Positions 41,118-52,027 of a stretch of DNA of 64,000 nucleotides are shown piece by piece. Under the pieces are notes generated by a model. The model ran no database searches and was not told the DNA's origin. It was given only the letters and a program-made list of their open reading frames with translations. The DNA is taken from positions 58,470-122,469 of the forward strand of contig JAJTID010000015.1 in NCBI GenBank assembly GCA_021300155.1. Reading direction: 5' to 3'. Each line of letters opens with the position of its first letter. Position 1 is the first letter of the stretch. The position numbers and the translations under genes were made by a program. The DNA comes from Pirellula sp. (GTDB lineage: Bacteria > Planctomycetota > Planctomycetia > Pirellulales > Pirellulaceae).

Positions 41118-41511
41118 AATGATTACTCCACAGACTCATAAGGTTAAAAAACAATGAAGATCAGGTTAACGGCTTCACTGAAAACCGACACGAAACACAA
41201 AGGAAGAAAAACCTGCACTAAACCCGACCTTAAGGCAGACAAAAGCCATAGATGCAAAATTTTATTGTTTTTTTGTTTGCCTCAATATCGAACGTCTTCG
41301 CCAGTCATGATGCGCATTTCATCACCACCGATACGCGCAGCGCATAATTATCGATACCACAGCCTATTTGCAGGATCTTCCCCAAGGATCGTAACTCATT
41401 CTGCCGATGCTTGCTGATAGCAAACCGGCCACACCAGGCGCCCTTTGCGAGGTCGTAGCTGCCCCCAGCAATCACTCCCACGTTACAAGCCTGAAACCGA
41501 CGCCTACGAAT

Positions 41512-41543
41512 AAATAACGCGATGCTTGCACATCGCGTTATTT
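41512..41543 (-). terminator. Hairpin downstream of the rpsL-rpsG operon
   Basis: Perfect 13-bp stem AAATAACGCGATG (41512-41524) / CATCGCGTTATTT (41531-41543), 6-nt loop; 3' of rpsG on minus strand; no long U tract. Confidence 0.6.
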
Positions 41544-41677
41544 GCGTTTATGAACATGATTTTCTGACTAGACAGTCCGCTGACAAAAAAGCCTTAACCG
41601 CCAGTAATTGCTGGGGAATCCATCCGCTCGGGACGACGGACCAAATGGACGACGGACCAAAGCTACGAGCCAACTGT

Positions 41678-42148
41678 CTACCAAGCGAAGTGGGCGAATG
41701 CCTTGTTAGCATCGGCCATTCGGTGTGTATTTTCTCGCTTGGTGATTGCAGTACCTTCTTTTCGGTAAGCAGCCATCAACTCTTCTGCGAGCTTCAGATG
41801 TGTGGCTCGACCCTTCTTGTCGCGAACAGCACCCAACACCCATCGGAAAGCCAGGCTTTGCTGACGGTTCTTGTTGACTTGCATTGGCACTTGATACGAT
41901 GCACCACCAACTCGCTTCGATCGCACTTCGATGTAAGGCTTTACGTTTTCGATCGCTTGCTCGAAAACTTCGATCGAAGGACGATCCTTGACTTTCTCAG
42001 CGATTTCGTCGAGAGCGGAGTAGAAAACTCCTTGTGCCGTGGATTTCTTGCCGTCGTACATCAAGCAATTGATGAACTTCGATGCGAGCAACGAGTTGTA
42101 TCGTGGGTCAGGTCGAAGTGAAGTTCTGGATGCGGTGATCTTTCCCAT
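41678..42148 (-). CDS. rpsG: 30S ribosomal protein S7
   Basis: [39 protein letters not shown]..., [11 protein letters not shown]. Confidence 0.97.
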   Translation of the reverse strand: MGKITASRTSLRPDPRYNSLLASKFINCLMYDGKKSTAQGVFYSALDEIAEKVKDRPSIEVFEQAIENVKPYIEVRSKRVGGASYQVPMQVNKNRQQSLAFRWVLGAVRDKKGRATHLKLAEELMAAYRKEGTAITKRENTHRMADANKAFAHFAW

Positions 42149-42256
42149 GTCAGCTATTTCGTCCGATGCTTATCTGTCGTCTATGATTTATTTAGGGAGA
42201 GCGAGGAGATGTGCCTTAACTTGAGGAACAAACCAAGCAACTGAAACTATTCTCAA

Positions 42257-42625
42257 CTATGCCTTTTTCGCACCATAACGGCTGCGAGATTGCTTTCTAC
42301 CATTCACACCCAGCGTATCGCGGCAACCTCGGACCACTTGATAACGAACCCCTGGAAGATCGCGAATACGACCACCACGGATCAGAACAATCGAGTGCTC
42401 CTGAAGGTTATGGCCTTCACCAGGTATGTAAACCGTGACTTCCTTGCTATTGCTCAACCGGACCCGCGTGATCTTACGCAAGGCGGAGTTAGGCTTTTTC
42501 GGAGTCATCGTCCTAACCAACAAACAAACCCCCTGCTTTTGCGGGCATTGCTGCAAAACAGGACTCTTTGTCCGATTCTTTTGGATAACTCGATTTCGAC
42601 GAACCAATTGATTGATGGTTGGCAT
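42257..42625 (-). CDS. rpsL: 30S ribosomal protein S12
   Basis: [12 protein letters not shown]..., [59 protein letters not shown]. Confidence 0.98.
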   Translation of the reverse strand: MPTINQLVRRNRVIQKNRTKSPVLQQCPQKQGVCLLVRTMTPKKPNSALRKITRVRLSNSKEVTVYIPGEGHNLQEHSIVLIRGGRIRDLPGVRYQVVRGCRDTLGVNGRKQSRSRYGAKKA

Positions 42626-42716
42626 ACTAAAGCTTTTTCAAGGAAATTCAAACGTCTACCTGATCAGCGACCTTCCGCTCCACTTCGCAACCAAACTCGA
42701 AACAACGAATTTGAAA

Positions 42717-42799
42717 TACCAAAGGTGGGAGTCGAACCCACACGTCCGTGAGGACACAGGATTTTGAGTCCAGCGCGTCTGCCATTCCGCCACTTTGGC
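42717..42799 (-). tRNA. tRNA-Leu (anticodon CAA)
   Basis: Minus strand GCCAAAGTGGCGGAATGGCAGACGCGCTGGACTCAAAATCCTGTGTCCTCACGGACGTGTGGGTTCGACTCCCACCTTTGGTA: 7-bp acceptor, variable arm, T-arm GGGTTCGACTCCC; CCA not encoded. Confidence 0.93.
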
Positions 42800-42976
42800 G
42801 GCGATAGGTGCTGATCCCCTAGCTTCAGAGAAAACGAAAGATCCTCTGGAGTTTTTAGGGACGGAAAGTGTACTAGTCAGGACATAGGATCGGCAAGTCC
42901 AACGCTCCATTTTCTCCTGTTTTTGTCGCCAAGATTTCAATTCCGCAACAAGAATTCCAGCGACGGCTCGCTCAAA

Positions 42977-45018
42977 TTACCAAATTCTCACTCTTTTTTC
43001 GGGTGCGATGTACATTCCTGAGCCAGGTTTCACTTGAAATGCTTCGTAAAAAGCGTCCATGTTAGACACGATTCCGTTGCAACGGTATTGGCTTGGGGAA
43101 TGGGGGTCATTTGCCAATCGCTTCTTGAGCTCGGGCTCCCGATACTTGCGTCGCCACACCTGTGCCCACCCTGCAAAAAACCGTTGTTCGCCGGTCATTC
43201 CATCGATTACTGGAGACGGTTTGCCCCCGAGCGACAATTTGTAGGCAGTAAATGCAACCGCCAGTCCTCCCAAATCTCCTATGTTTTCACCGAGGGTAAA
43301 CTCGCCGTTCACCTTCATGCCTGGCAACGGTTCGTAACTGCTATACTGATTGACGAGCAATTTCGAGCGACTTTGAAACTCGGCTTCGTCGTTCGGCGTC
43401 CACCAATTTCGAAGGTTTCCTTTTCCGTCGAATCTCGCTCCCGAATCGTCGAAACCGTGCTGATCTCGTGACCTATCACAGCCCCGATCCCTCCGTAGTT
43501 GACCGCATCATCTGCTTCGAGATTGAAAAAAGGTGGCTGAAGAATCGCTGCTGGAAAGACAATCTCATTCATCGTCGGATTGTAGTACGCGTTGACCGTC
43601 TGCGGCCCCATGTACCACTCTTCGCGATTTACCGGTTTACCCAGTTTTTGCAAAGCATAATTGTGCTCGAACTCAGCGATCTGACTCACATTCGCGACCA
43701 CATTCTTCGGATCCATAGAAACGGACGAATAGTCTTTCCATTTCTTCGGCTTTCCAATTTTCGGATTAAATGTGGATAGTTTTTGCAGGGCTTCTTTCTT
43801 GGTCCCTTGCCCCATCCACTCAAGTTGATTGATTCGGATCTCAAAGGCCTTCAGCAGATTCTTGATCAATTGATCCATCTTCTCTTCGGCTCGTTGGGTG
43901 TAATACTTCTCGACATAAAGCTGCCCAACAGGCATTCCCAAAAGTCCGTTGCACGCATTCACGGCACGGCGTTCCAACGGCTCTTGCTCCTCAACTCCAC
44001 TGAGGGTCGTTTCGAAAAAGGCAAAGTGCTTGGCCTCTAGCGATTCACTCAAAATGGGGGCATAGTTATTGAGTGCCTGAAACGCCAACGCAGCCTTCAA
44101 TACCTCAATGTCCGTCTTTTCAAAGAGCTTGTTCATCGCCTCAAAAAAGCTTGGCTGGCCAATCACAAGCTCTGCATCCAGCTTGAGCCCCGTTGTGGTT
44201 GCGTAAGCGTTCCAATCGAGCGATGGAATCGACTTCGCGAAATCCGCAGTAGTCATTTTGTTGTACTGCTTGACGGGATCTCGCAACTGTACTTTCGTCC
44301 ATTGGATCTTGGCCATTTCAATCTCAAGATCCACGATTTTGTTGGCAAATTCAGCAGGGGCGGGCCATTGCAACTCCATGAGCATCGACTCTACATACTT
44401 GCGATAGGCCGCGAGTGGCGCTTCGAATTTCGCATCCAAATAGTAATCGCGATCGGGCAAGGTCGTCCCTCCCTGCCCAACATAGATGGCATATTGATCC
44501 GATCGTTTCGCATCGGAATCCACATACACCCCGAAAAGCGCCGATACCCCTTTTCGTCCTAACTCACCCGCCACTCGCATGTAATCGGATTTTGTTTTGA
44601 TCGACTCCACCGTTTTGATCATCGGTAGAACAGGACTGATTCCGAGCTTATTTCTAGTCGCGATGTCGGTATACGATTTGTAGAAATCACCGACTTGGCG
44701 AGCAATGGAGGATGGGTTCGGTGTTTGGCTCGCGCTCTCAATGAGCCGCCGAATTGCATCTTTTGTCTCGATATCGAGAGCCGTGAATGAACCGTAATCG
44801 GACTGATCGTCTGGAATCGGTGTGTTCTTCAACCATACATCGTTGACATAACGAAAAAAATCGTCCGATGGACTGATCTCTTTGCTGATGTTCTGAATGT
44901 CGATCCCAGAAACTTGCCCCCACAAGGGTTTGCAAGGCCCCTGCCATCCGAGGCACCCTGTCAGCGTAAACGTTGCGATAGCCAATCGCAGGGAATATTT
45001 TTTCATGGTTTTGGACAT
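42977..45018 (-). pseudogene. M13 (neprilysin/PepO-like) metallopeptidase disrupted by a one-base frameshift
   Basis: ORF 43315-45018 (ISPSDDFFRYVNDVWL..., NPTMNEIVFPAAILQPPFF, GAVIGHEIS) and ORF 42977-43360 (NQYSSYEPLPGMKVNGEFTLGENIGDLGGL...RVRIW) join through the third frame (HGFDDSGARFDGKGNLRNWW) if one base is added near 43459. Confidence 0.85.
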
Positions 45019-45119
45019 AACCTTAAGAGCTACAAGATGGTGAAATGAATCTGCTTCGGTATTCTATCGAAGTGTGAAGTAGTTGCGAGTCGTCTGTAGT
45101 TTCCTCCTAGCTAGGTGTC

Positions 45120-46208
45120 GTGATGCGATTGATTCTGATGGGCACAGGCCCTTTTGCTGTCCCAAGCTTTCAAGGCTTGAGAGTGCAGGGGCACGATGTA
45201 GCCGCTGTAGTCACTCGACCGGAAGTCCCATCGGCGAACACCAAAAAGCCAACGCCCATAAGCCCCGTACGATCTTGGGCAGAGAGTTGCTCGCTAACGG
45301 TTACGTCCCCCGCTTCCATCAACTCCGTCGAATCGATCGAATGGTTGCGATCGCTGCAAGCCGATTTACTAGTCGTTTGTGATTATGGGCAAATCCTATC
45401 CTCCGAGTGCTTGTCGGTTTCTCGACTGGGAGGAATCAATCTTCACGGTTCATTGCTACCCAGACACCGTGGAGCCGCTCCCGTCCAATGGTCAATTCTT
45501 AGTGGTGACCAAAATGCTGGCGTATCGATCATCCACATGACGCCTGGTTTAGATGCTGGTCCCGTGATCGTTCAAGAGTCGACGCAGATCGCGCCTACCG
45601 AGAATGCATTCCAATTGGAATCTCGACTCAGCACCCTAGGCACGAAAGCAACATTGCATGCCGTTGACCTATTACAGAATTGGAATCCCGCATCAACCGA
45701 ATCGATTGGACTACCACAAGACAAATCGCAAGCGACCAAAGCGCCTCGATTGAGCAAAGCAGACGGTGCTCTGGTCGCCGACAGCCTGTTGAAGTATCTC
45801 GATCGGCAAATTCGTGGGCTATATCCATGGCCTGGCTGCTACGGCAACTTGATCTTCCCCAATGGCCAAGCGTTGCGAGTCATTGTGCACGAAGCTAGCC
45901 CACTGCCGATCGACACAGCACTGCTTCCCGCTTCGGTGAGAGATGCCTGGGATATCGGTAGATTGATTTATGGTGAGAAGGCAAAGCAGCTTCAAAACCA
46001 TCTTGATAGCCAGGAGGATATCTCTCTCGGCTTGATCGCAATTGACGGCTTGTTGCTTTTGAAGAGCTTGCAACCCGCGGGCAAGAAGCAGATGACGGCC
46101 GACGAGTTCCTACGCGGCTATTCCCGCATGGAGTGGATTCGACTAGCACCGCTCCTTGAGCCAAATAGTCTATTGGCAAGAATGAAATTACTGGAGACTG
46201 CGACATGA
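45120..46208 (+). CDS. fmt: Methionyl-tRNA formyltransferase
   Basis: MRLILMGTGPFAVPSFQGL, GGINLHGSLLPRHRGAAPVQWSILSGDQNAGVSIIHMTPGLDAGPV; two possible ATG starts at 45120 and 45123. Confidence 0.94.
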   Translation: MMRLILMGTGPFAVPSFQGLRVQGHDVAAVVTRPEVPSANTKKPTPISPVRSWAESCSLTVTSPASINSVESIEWLRSLQADLLVVCDYGQILSSECLSVSRLGGINLHGSLLPRHRGAAPVQWSILSGDQNAGVSIIHMTPGLDAGPVIVQESTQIAPTENAFQLESRLSTLGTKATLHAVDLLQNWNPASTESIGLPQDKSQATKAPRLSKADGALVADSLLKYLDRQIRGLYPWPGCYGNLIFPNGQALRVIVHEASPLPIDTALLPASVRDAWDIGRLIYGEKAKQLQNHLDSQEDISLGLIAIDGLLLLKSLQPAGKKQMTADEFLRGYSRMEWIRLAPLLEPNSLLARMKLLETAT

Positions 46209-46996
46209 CGAACCTTCAACGCATCCTCAATACACTAGACGAGCTCGCACCACTTCGCACCGCCGAGTCTTGGGACAACGTGGGTCTGCTCGCTGGAGAT
46301 CGATCACGTGACATCACACGTATCTTAACCTGTTTGACTGTGACAGATGCGACGCTCGATGAAGCGATTGAAAGCGGGGCGGAGCTCATCGTGACTCACC
46401 ATCCGATACCATTCAAACCGGTGCCACGCATTACCGCAGACTCGACGACGGGTAAGCTGTTATTGCGAGCCATCGAACATCGAATTGCAATCTACTCTCC
46501 ACACACCGCATGGGACAATTCCGAGCACGGCATCAATGCGCAATTGGCAAGACAGATTGGATTGCAAAATGTCCGACCATTAGCTCCCTTCTCTGCGGAC
46601 CTGCGTGCACCAATCGACACAGGTACCGGTAGATACGGCATACTTCCCACGGAAACCTCGATCGAGTCGCTGCAGAGCACTCTCACGAAATCGATTCCTT
46701 ATTGCCAGTTTCGCCACACGCATTCTATTCAACGAGTCGTGCAAAAGGTCGGGATCGTCTGCGGAAGCGGGGGCACTTTGCTGAGTCTCGCCATCAAAGC
46801 GGGTTGCGACGCCATGTTGACAGGTGAAGCGACCTATCATCAGTGCCTAGAAGCTGAGGCGAACAACCTTGCTCTTTTGATGGTCGGGCACTTTGCGAGC
46901 GAGTCCTTCGCGATGACGGAACTGGCCGCCCGATTATCAAGATTGCATCCCGATGTCGCATCGAAGGTCTCAAAACATGAACATTCCTTCTTTTAG
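46205..46996 (+). CDS. Nif3-like dinuclear metal-centre protein
   Basis: ESWDNVGLLAGD, ELIVTHHPIPFKPV, YSPHTAWDNSEHGINAQLA, TGEATYHQCLEAEANNLALLMVGHFASE. Confidence 0.93.
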   Translation: MTNLQRILNTLDELAPLRTAESWDNVGLLAGDRSRDITRILTCLTVTDATLDEAIESGAELIVTHHPIPFKPVPRITADSTTGKLLLRAIEHRIAIYSPHTAWDNSEHGINAQLARQIGLQNVRPLAPFSADLRAPIDTGTGRYGILPTETSIESLQSTLTKSIPYCQFRHTHSIQRVVQKVGIVCGSGGTLLSLAIKAGCDAMLTGEATYHQCLEAEANNLALLMVGHFASESFAMTELAARLSRLHPDVASKVSKHEHSFF

Positions 46997-47140
46997 CTCC
47001 CCGCTGATGACCATCAAAATTCAGTGAAAATTCAATTGGCGTTAGATTTTTGGTCTTTCCGTGTACATATTCTCCAACGAAACTAGGGCTCTCGAAATCC
47101 TTCCTATCTGCCCCTTCTAAAACCTTCATCGAGTCACCCC

Positions 47141-50100
47141 ATGATCATTCCTTGGATTCGACACAGGAAAACTTCCAAAGGTAAATCCCACACTCCCAAG
47201 ATTACACGCCGACGTCGTTTGACCTGTGAATCGCTAGAACAACGCCGAGTTCTCGCGTCGGTCATCAGTGAGGTTTTCGCAACCAACAACGATACAGATC
47301 AGTATTTTGAACTTCGAGGCACACCAGGCTCCACCATCGCGAATGGGACCTACTTTACGGTCGTCGAAGGCTGGGGGGCGGTTCCTGGTGGCCGCGGCTA
47401 TATCCATTCGGTCGTCGATCTTTCAGGGCTGACTTTTGGTAGCAATGGATTTTTGGTGGTTGCGCCATTTAATCACCCCCACCAAATCCATGCGAGTTCG
47501 GGTTCTTTGATTAGCACTTCGACCGGTTTCTCTGGGTTGCCAAGTAATCGATGGAGCGATGCATCGACCATCTCGGATCGCTTTGCCCACGTGTTCATCG
47601 CTGCAAATTTTCTATTGGTACAAACATCAACTAAACCAGTCCCAGGCACGGATATCGATGCTGACGACAATGGCACGATCGACGGAGTCGCTGCAGGTTG
47701 GACCATTATCGATTCTGTGGGACTCCTCGGTCGGACAGCGACTCCTGCGACTTCTTACGGCAAGATCACTTTTGCAGAAGACTCTGCCGTCACGTACCCG
47801 GCGAATACTTCGCTAGTTATTACGGAACGTGGCGGTTACGTTGGCCGCGTCGGAAGCTCGTCAGGTTCATCGCCTGACGACTGGGTACACGGGAATCCAG
47901 TTGATGATGCGTCGGTTGCAGGTGTTGATTTCAAACTAACCTTCGGGACATTAGGAGATCCAACACCTCTCGTTTACGCAGGCAGGTCCATCGACCATGT
48001 GGGAACCTTTAACTTCAACGGCGGTGCTTTAGGCTCCATCGTCATGGATACCAATGGCGACAATGTGTTTGGTCCCGGCGACACTCCACTAGCGGGAGTG
48101 CAAGTCACCGCCGATCTAAATCAAAACGGGATAAGGGATAGCGTCACTGTTGCCGTGCGAGCAGACGACGTTCCGTTGGGAACGGATCTCACCAATCTCT
48201 TTCCAAACGCGACTCTCACGATCGCTGACGAAAACGGCGATAACATAGGCTTCAAGGTTCGTACCGTCACCAATCCGAACAACGCGGGCGACCGAATTTT
48301 TTCACACGAAGGAGTCGGCTTCAATCATACCGACCGGAAGATCAAAGCCGCCTTCTATACGGAAGTAAATGCTGTCTCCGTACTAGCCAATGGAGCGGAG
48401 GGATTAAGGGATTCTTATGGTCGTCTTGAGGTTTATGACAAGAACAATGTACTTCTTCAATTCACACAAACAGGCCCTATGCGACGTGGGAATATCGCAA
48501 CTCTCTCCATCAGTCGTCCAGCGGCAGACATTAAGTACGCTATCTTCTTCACCAATGATGATATGCCAAACTCAAGTCCCTTCGGATCCTTCGACAATCT
48601 GATTTATACTTATCCCGAATTCTCCGCGATTTCTGACGCAAACGGCCAATACTCGATCGAGCAGCTTCCTGTCGGCAACTACACGATTATTCCCACGAAC
48701 ACCGCTGGCAAAGTCCTTTGGAATGGAGCTCAGAGCTACCCACTTCCTGTGCTCAAGACTGAACATCTCTTGAATGCCCATTTTGGATTCCGTGATAATC
48801 AACCGCCTCAATTCTCTGACAGATCATTCAGCGTGCCAGAGAATTCAATTGTCGGCACCATAGCAGGCCAGATCACAGCAATCGACCCCGATGCAGGCCA
48901 GACTGTCGGTTATGAATTCCTCGACAATGCAGGCCCGTTTGCAATTGATCCCATCACGGGCACGATTCGAGTTGCTAATTCCCAACTCTGGGATTTTGAA
49001 ACGACATCACCAATCGTCATTCGCGTACGAGCCTTTGATTCACTCACGCCACCCGCTTCCACCATTCGAAATGTTACGATCTCACCAACGGACGTAAATG
49101 AGTCTCCAATCATCGCGGGCCAGCAATTCACGCTGGCTGAAAACTCTCCGAATGGCACCGTCATCGGAAATGTGGTAGCGACCGACCCAGATCAGGGAGT
49201 AGCAGGTACATTGACGTACACCATCGGTGCCGGCGGTCCAACCAATGTTTTCTCCCTGAATCCAACTACAGGGGCCCTCTCGGTTCTGGATAGTTCTCGA
49301 GTCGACTTCGAACAACAATCCGCTTGGACGTTTCCAGTGGTTGTTCGAGATGGTGGCACACCAACACTCAGCTCTACAGCTTCCATGACGGTTAGAATTA
49401 CGGACGTAAATGAACCGCCGAGGTCGCTATCGTTCACGAATGTTGTACCATTAGCTGAAACGGCGAATGTCGCATCTCCTGTGAATGTGGCTACCATCGG
49501 ATTCGTAGATGACGCGCTCGGGACCAACACGCTATCTCTAGGTGGAGCGGACGCTGCGCTTTTCAGTATTAACAATCGCCAACTTCGATTCCAAAACCCA
49601 CAAGGCCTCGATTTCGAGGCCAAATCTCAATACCGTGTTTTGGTCATGGTGGACGATCCAACCGTCGGTACCACTCCGGACAGTTCTGTCGAATTCACAT
49701 TAACAATCACCGATGTCAACGAGGCGCCAACGGATTTGACGATCACGCCGATGGTACAGTCTCTTCCCGAGTCCGCCAATGTATCCATTCCACTCACTGT
49801 TGCTCAGTTGCAGATTGTTGACGATGCGATCGGCACCAATAGCTTAACCCTCGCTGGACCGGATGCGAGATTCTTCTCCATCTCTGGCGCCAACCTCCAG
49901 TTTTCATCCGCGACTGGATTGGATTTTGAGGCAAAGAGTTCTTATCAAGTGACTGTTCGTTTAGTAGACAACACGATTCCAGGCGCTCAGACGATTTCAA
50001 GAAACTATGCATTGAGCATTTCCGACGTCAATGAACCTCCGACCGCCGTCAGCCTTGAGAGTGTGGTATCCAATATCAATGAGTCGCGTCAACCAGCCAC

Positions 50101-51754
50101 TTCACAGATATTGGCTACGATTCGATTCATCGATGATGCACTCGGAACCAACGAGTTTCGTTTATCGGGTGACGATGCTGCATTGTTTGAAATAGTTGGT
50201 AATCAGCTCGTTCTCAAAGCGGGGTCTATCTTTGATTTTGAGACAAAATCATCCTATGCAGCAAAGATCAGCGTTGTCGATCCAACACTTCAAGTCACCA
50301 ACAATCCATCGGTCGATTATTTCTTGTCGGTCAACAACCGACCCGAAGTACAATCCATCACCGACGGTTCAGGCGGTGCGATTGGTGCCGAAACGGATAG
50401 CATTCGCGTGTTGTGGGATTCACCCGTAATCGTTGGAGCGAACGCTTTCAAGCTACAAAAGCTCGATGTGGTCGGCTTAGTGAATATTCCTCGAATCACC
50501 AATACACTCGTGAATGGCAGAACTATCACGACATTGCAGTTGTCAGGGCCTTTTGTTCGACAGGATGGAAAACTGAATGATGGTCTGTATTTCTTAGCCA
50601 TTGATGGCGCATTGGTGCGTCAATCCAACACGCAACTGCTCGGAGAAGACTACATGTCGCCCGTCATGACCATTCTTCATGCATCGCTTTCCGGTAAGGT
50701 TGAAGTTTCCGGCGCCGCAACGTTTCTCCGCGGAGAGGAGAGGACGATCACGTTGAACTTGACGGGTATCAATCCTTCTCCAACGACAGGCATAGACTAC
50801 TCAATTGACCTAGATGGCAACGGTTCGGCAGACCTGCAACGCTCTGGTGGTTCAACTGTTTCCTTCCCCGCTAGCTACACAACACCAGGTAGCTATACGA
50901 TGCTGATAACTGCGACTCAAAACGGAACGGTCGTGGCTACAGGCTCGCACATCGTCGACGTATCACCAACAACAAATGTTGTTGAGAACTGGCTCAGTTC
51001 GATGGATACGGACCGAGATAGCACCATCAATGCTTTGGATGTCTTGGGATTGGTCAATGCCATCAACCGAACCACTTCAGGGGCTCCGCCGTATCAACGC
51101 GATCTAGATGTGGATCGAGATGGAACGATCACTGCACTTGATGTGTTAGCAGTGGTCAATTATCTGAATGCTGCGGACCCGAAACCGATAGGTGAGTTTT
51201 CACAGCTTGTTATGCAGGAAACAGGGACTGTTCGTGGACTGACAAACGATACGAAGGTAACGGGCCGGATCAATAGTAGCAGTCGCGAATTGTTTGTTTC
51301 TCTTAATGGTCTGGAGCGAAAGAATGCATCTCAATTTGTACAGCCAGACGGAACCTTTACATTGACCGATGCCGCTATCGCTTCGTTGTTTGGCGGTATC
51401 CCGGAAACCGCGAGCGAGTTGTCTCTTTCAACTCGTACAGGAACGAACTTTTCACTGTCTTCAGACAAACGATTCCGAAAGCTAGCTGCATCGACAGCGG
51501 ACTTCCGAGTCCTATCAGCCATGGCCAACAACGGAGAATTCAGAGTTTCATGGACCAGCAACGGGGCAGGTAACCGATACAAAGTATTCGCCTATCCATT
51601 GGGTGGCTCTCCCGAAGTTGTCAAAACAGGACTATCAAGCACCTCTACTACTTTACTTGAATTACCTCGAGGCAACTACGATTTGTTCATCGAGGCACAG
51701 GATGGAGCTGGAAATGTTCGTCGCACGGAAACGGTTGTCATCGCCGTCCCTTAG
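47141..51754 (+). CDS. Large secreted protein with LE-x-R N-terminal motif, cadherin-like repeats and dockerin type I-like repeats
   Basis: RRRRLTCESLEQRRVLAS; VDDALGTNTLSLGGADAALFSI...LDFEAKSQYRV repeats; DTDRDSTINALDVLGLVNAINR and DVDRDGTITALDVLAVVNYLN. Confidence 0.88.
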   Translation: MIIPWIRHRKTSKGKSHTPKITRRRRLTCESLEQRRVLASVISEVFATNNDTDQYFELRGTPGSTIANGTYFTVVEGWGAVPGGRGYIHSVVDLSGLTFGSNGFLVVAPFNHPHQIHASSGSLISTSTGFSGLPSNRWSDASTISDRFAHVFIAANFLLVQTSTKPVPGTDIDADDNGTIDGVAAGWTIIDSVGLLGRTATPATSYGKITFAEDSAVTYPANTSLVITERGGYVGRVGSSSGSSPDDWVHGNPVDDASVAGVDFKLTFGTLGDPTPLVYAGRSIDHVGTFNFNGGALGSIVMDTNGDNVFGPGDTPLAGVQVTADLNQNGIRDSVTVAVRADDVPLGTDLTNLFPNATLTIADENGDNIGFKVRTVTNPNNAGDRIFSHEGVGFNHTDRKIKAAFYTEVNAVSVLANGAEGLRDSYGRLEVYDKNNVLLQFTQTGPMRRGNIATLSISRPAADIKYAIFFTNDDMPNSSPFGSFDNLIYTYPEFSAISDANGQYSIEQLPVGNYTIIPTNTAGKVLWNGAQSYPLPVLKTEHLLNAHFGFRDNQPPQFSDRSFSVPENSIVGTIAGQITAIDPDAGQTVGYEFLDNAGPFAIDPITGTIRVANSQLWDFETTSPIVIRVRAFDSLTPPASTIRNVTISPTDVNESPIIAGQQFTLAENSPNGTVIGNVVATDPDQGVAGTLTYTIGAGGPTNVFSLNPTTGALSVLDSSRVDFEQQSAWTFPVVVRDGGTPTLSSTASMTVRITDVNEPPRSLSFTNVVPLAETANVASPVNVATIGFVDDALGTNTLSLGGADAALFSINNRQLRFQNPQGLDFEAKSQYRVLVMVDDPTVGTTPDSSVEFTLTITDVNEAPTDLTITPMVQSLPESANVSIPLTVAQLQIVDDAIGTNSLTLAGPDARFFSISGANLQFSSATGLDFEAKSSYQVTVRLVDNTIPGAQTISRNYALSISDVNEPPTAVSLESVVSNINESRQPATSQILATIRFIDDALGTNEFRLSGDDAALFEIVGNQLVLKAGSIFDFETKSSYAAKISVVDPTLQVTNNPSVDYFLSVNNRPEVQSITDGSGGAIGAETDSIRVLWDSPVIVGANAFKLQKLDVVGLVNIPRITNTLVNGRTITTLQLSGPFVRQDGKLNDGLYFLAIDGALVRQSNTQLLGEDYMSPVMTILHASLSGKVEVSGAATFLRGEERTITLNLTGINPSPTTGIDYSIDLDGNGSADLQRSGGSTVSFPASYTTPGSYTMLITATQNGTVVATGSHIVDVSPTTNVVENWLSSMDTDRDSTINALDVLGLVNAINRTTSGAPPYQRDLDVDRDGTITALDVLAVVNYLNAADPKPIGEFSQLVMQETGTVRGLTNDTKVTGRINSSSRELFVSLNGLERKNASQFVQPDGTFTLTDAAIASLFGGIPETASELSLSTRTGTNFSLSSDKRFRKLAASTADFRVLSAMANNGEFRVSWTSNGAGNRYKVFAYPLGGSPEVVKTGLSSTSTTLLELPRGNYDLFIEAQDGAGNVRRTETVVIAVP

Positions 51755-51819
51755 ATAGATACGCCGCCGGATATGCCACAAGCAGCTTTCGGACGGAAAG
51801 CAACCTGCGCGACTCCACT

Positions 51820-51863
51820 GCCGCTTTCGGCAACTGGACTAGCCGCCTTCGGCAACTGGACTA
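51820..51863. repeat. 22-nt tandem direct repeat (2 copies, 1 mismatch)
   Basis: GCCGCTTTCGGCAACTGGACTA (51820-51841) then GCCGCCTTCGGCAACTGGACTA (51842-51863). Confidence 0.85.
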
Positions 51864-52027
51864 CAAGGGTGACTTTCCCAGCTCCGCATGCGTTCGTGGC
51901 GAAACTCCAGCAACCACTGGCCAGCTTCGACATGCCAAACGCCTGGTTAGCTGAACTGGAACTGCTTGCCCTAACCAGCGTCGCGACCGGAGTTTTGCCC
52001 GAGTCAACTTGAGTTTTACTTTAACGC

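Noticed and set aside
41522-42121. 199-aa plus-strand ORF
   Set aside because: Mostly antisense to rpsG and begins inside the hairpin terminator region.
42656-42940. 94-aa minus-strand ORF
   Set aside because: Spans the tRNA-Leu gene; translation is of tRNA sequence.
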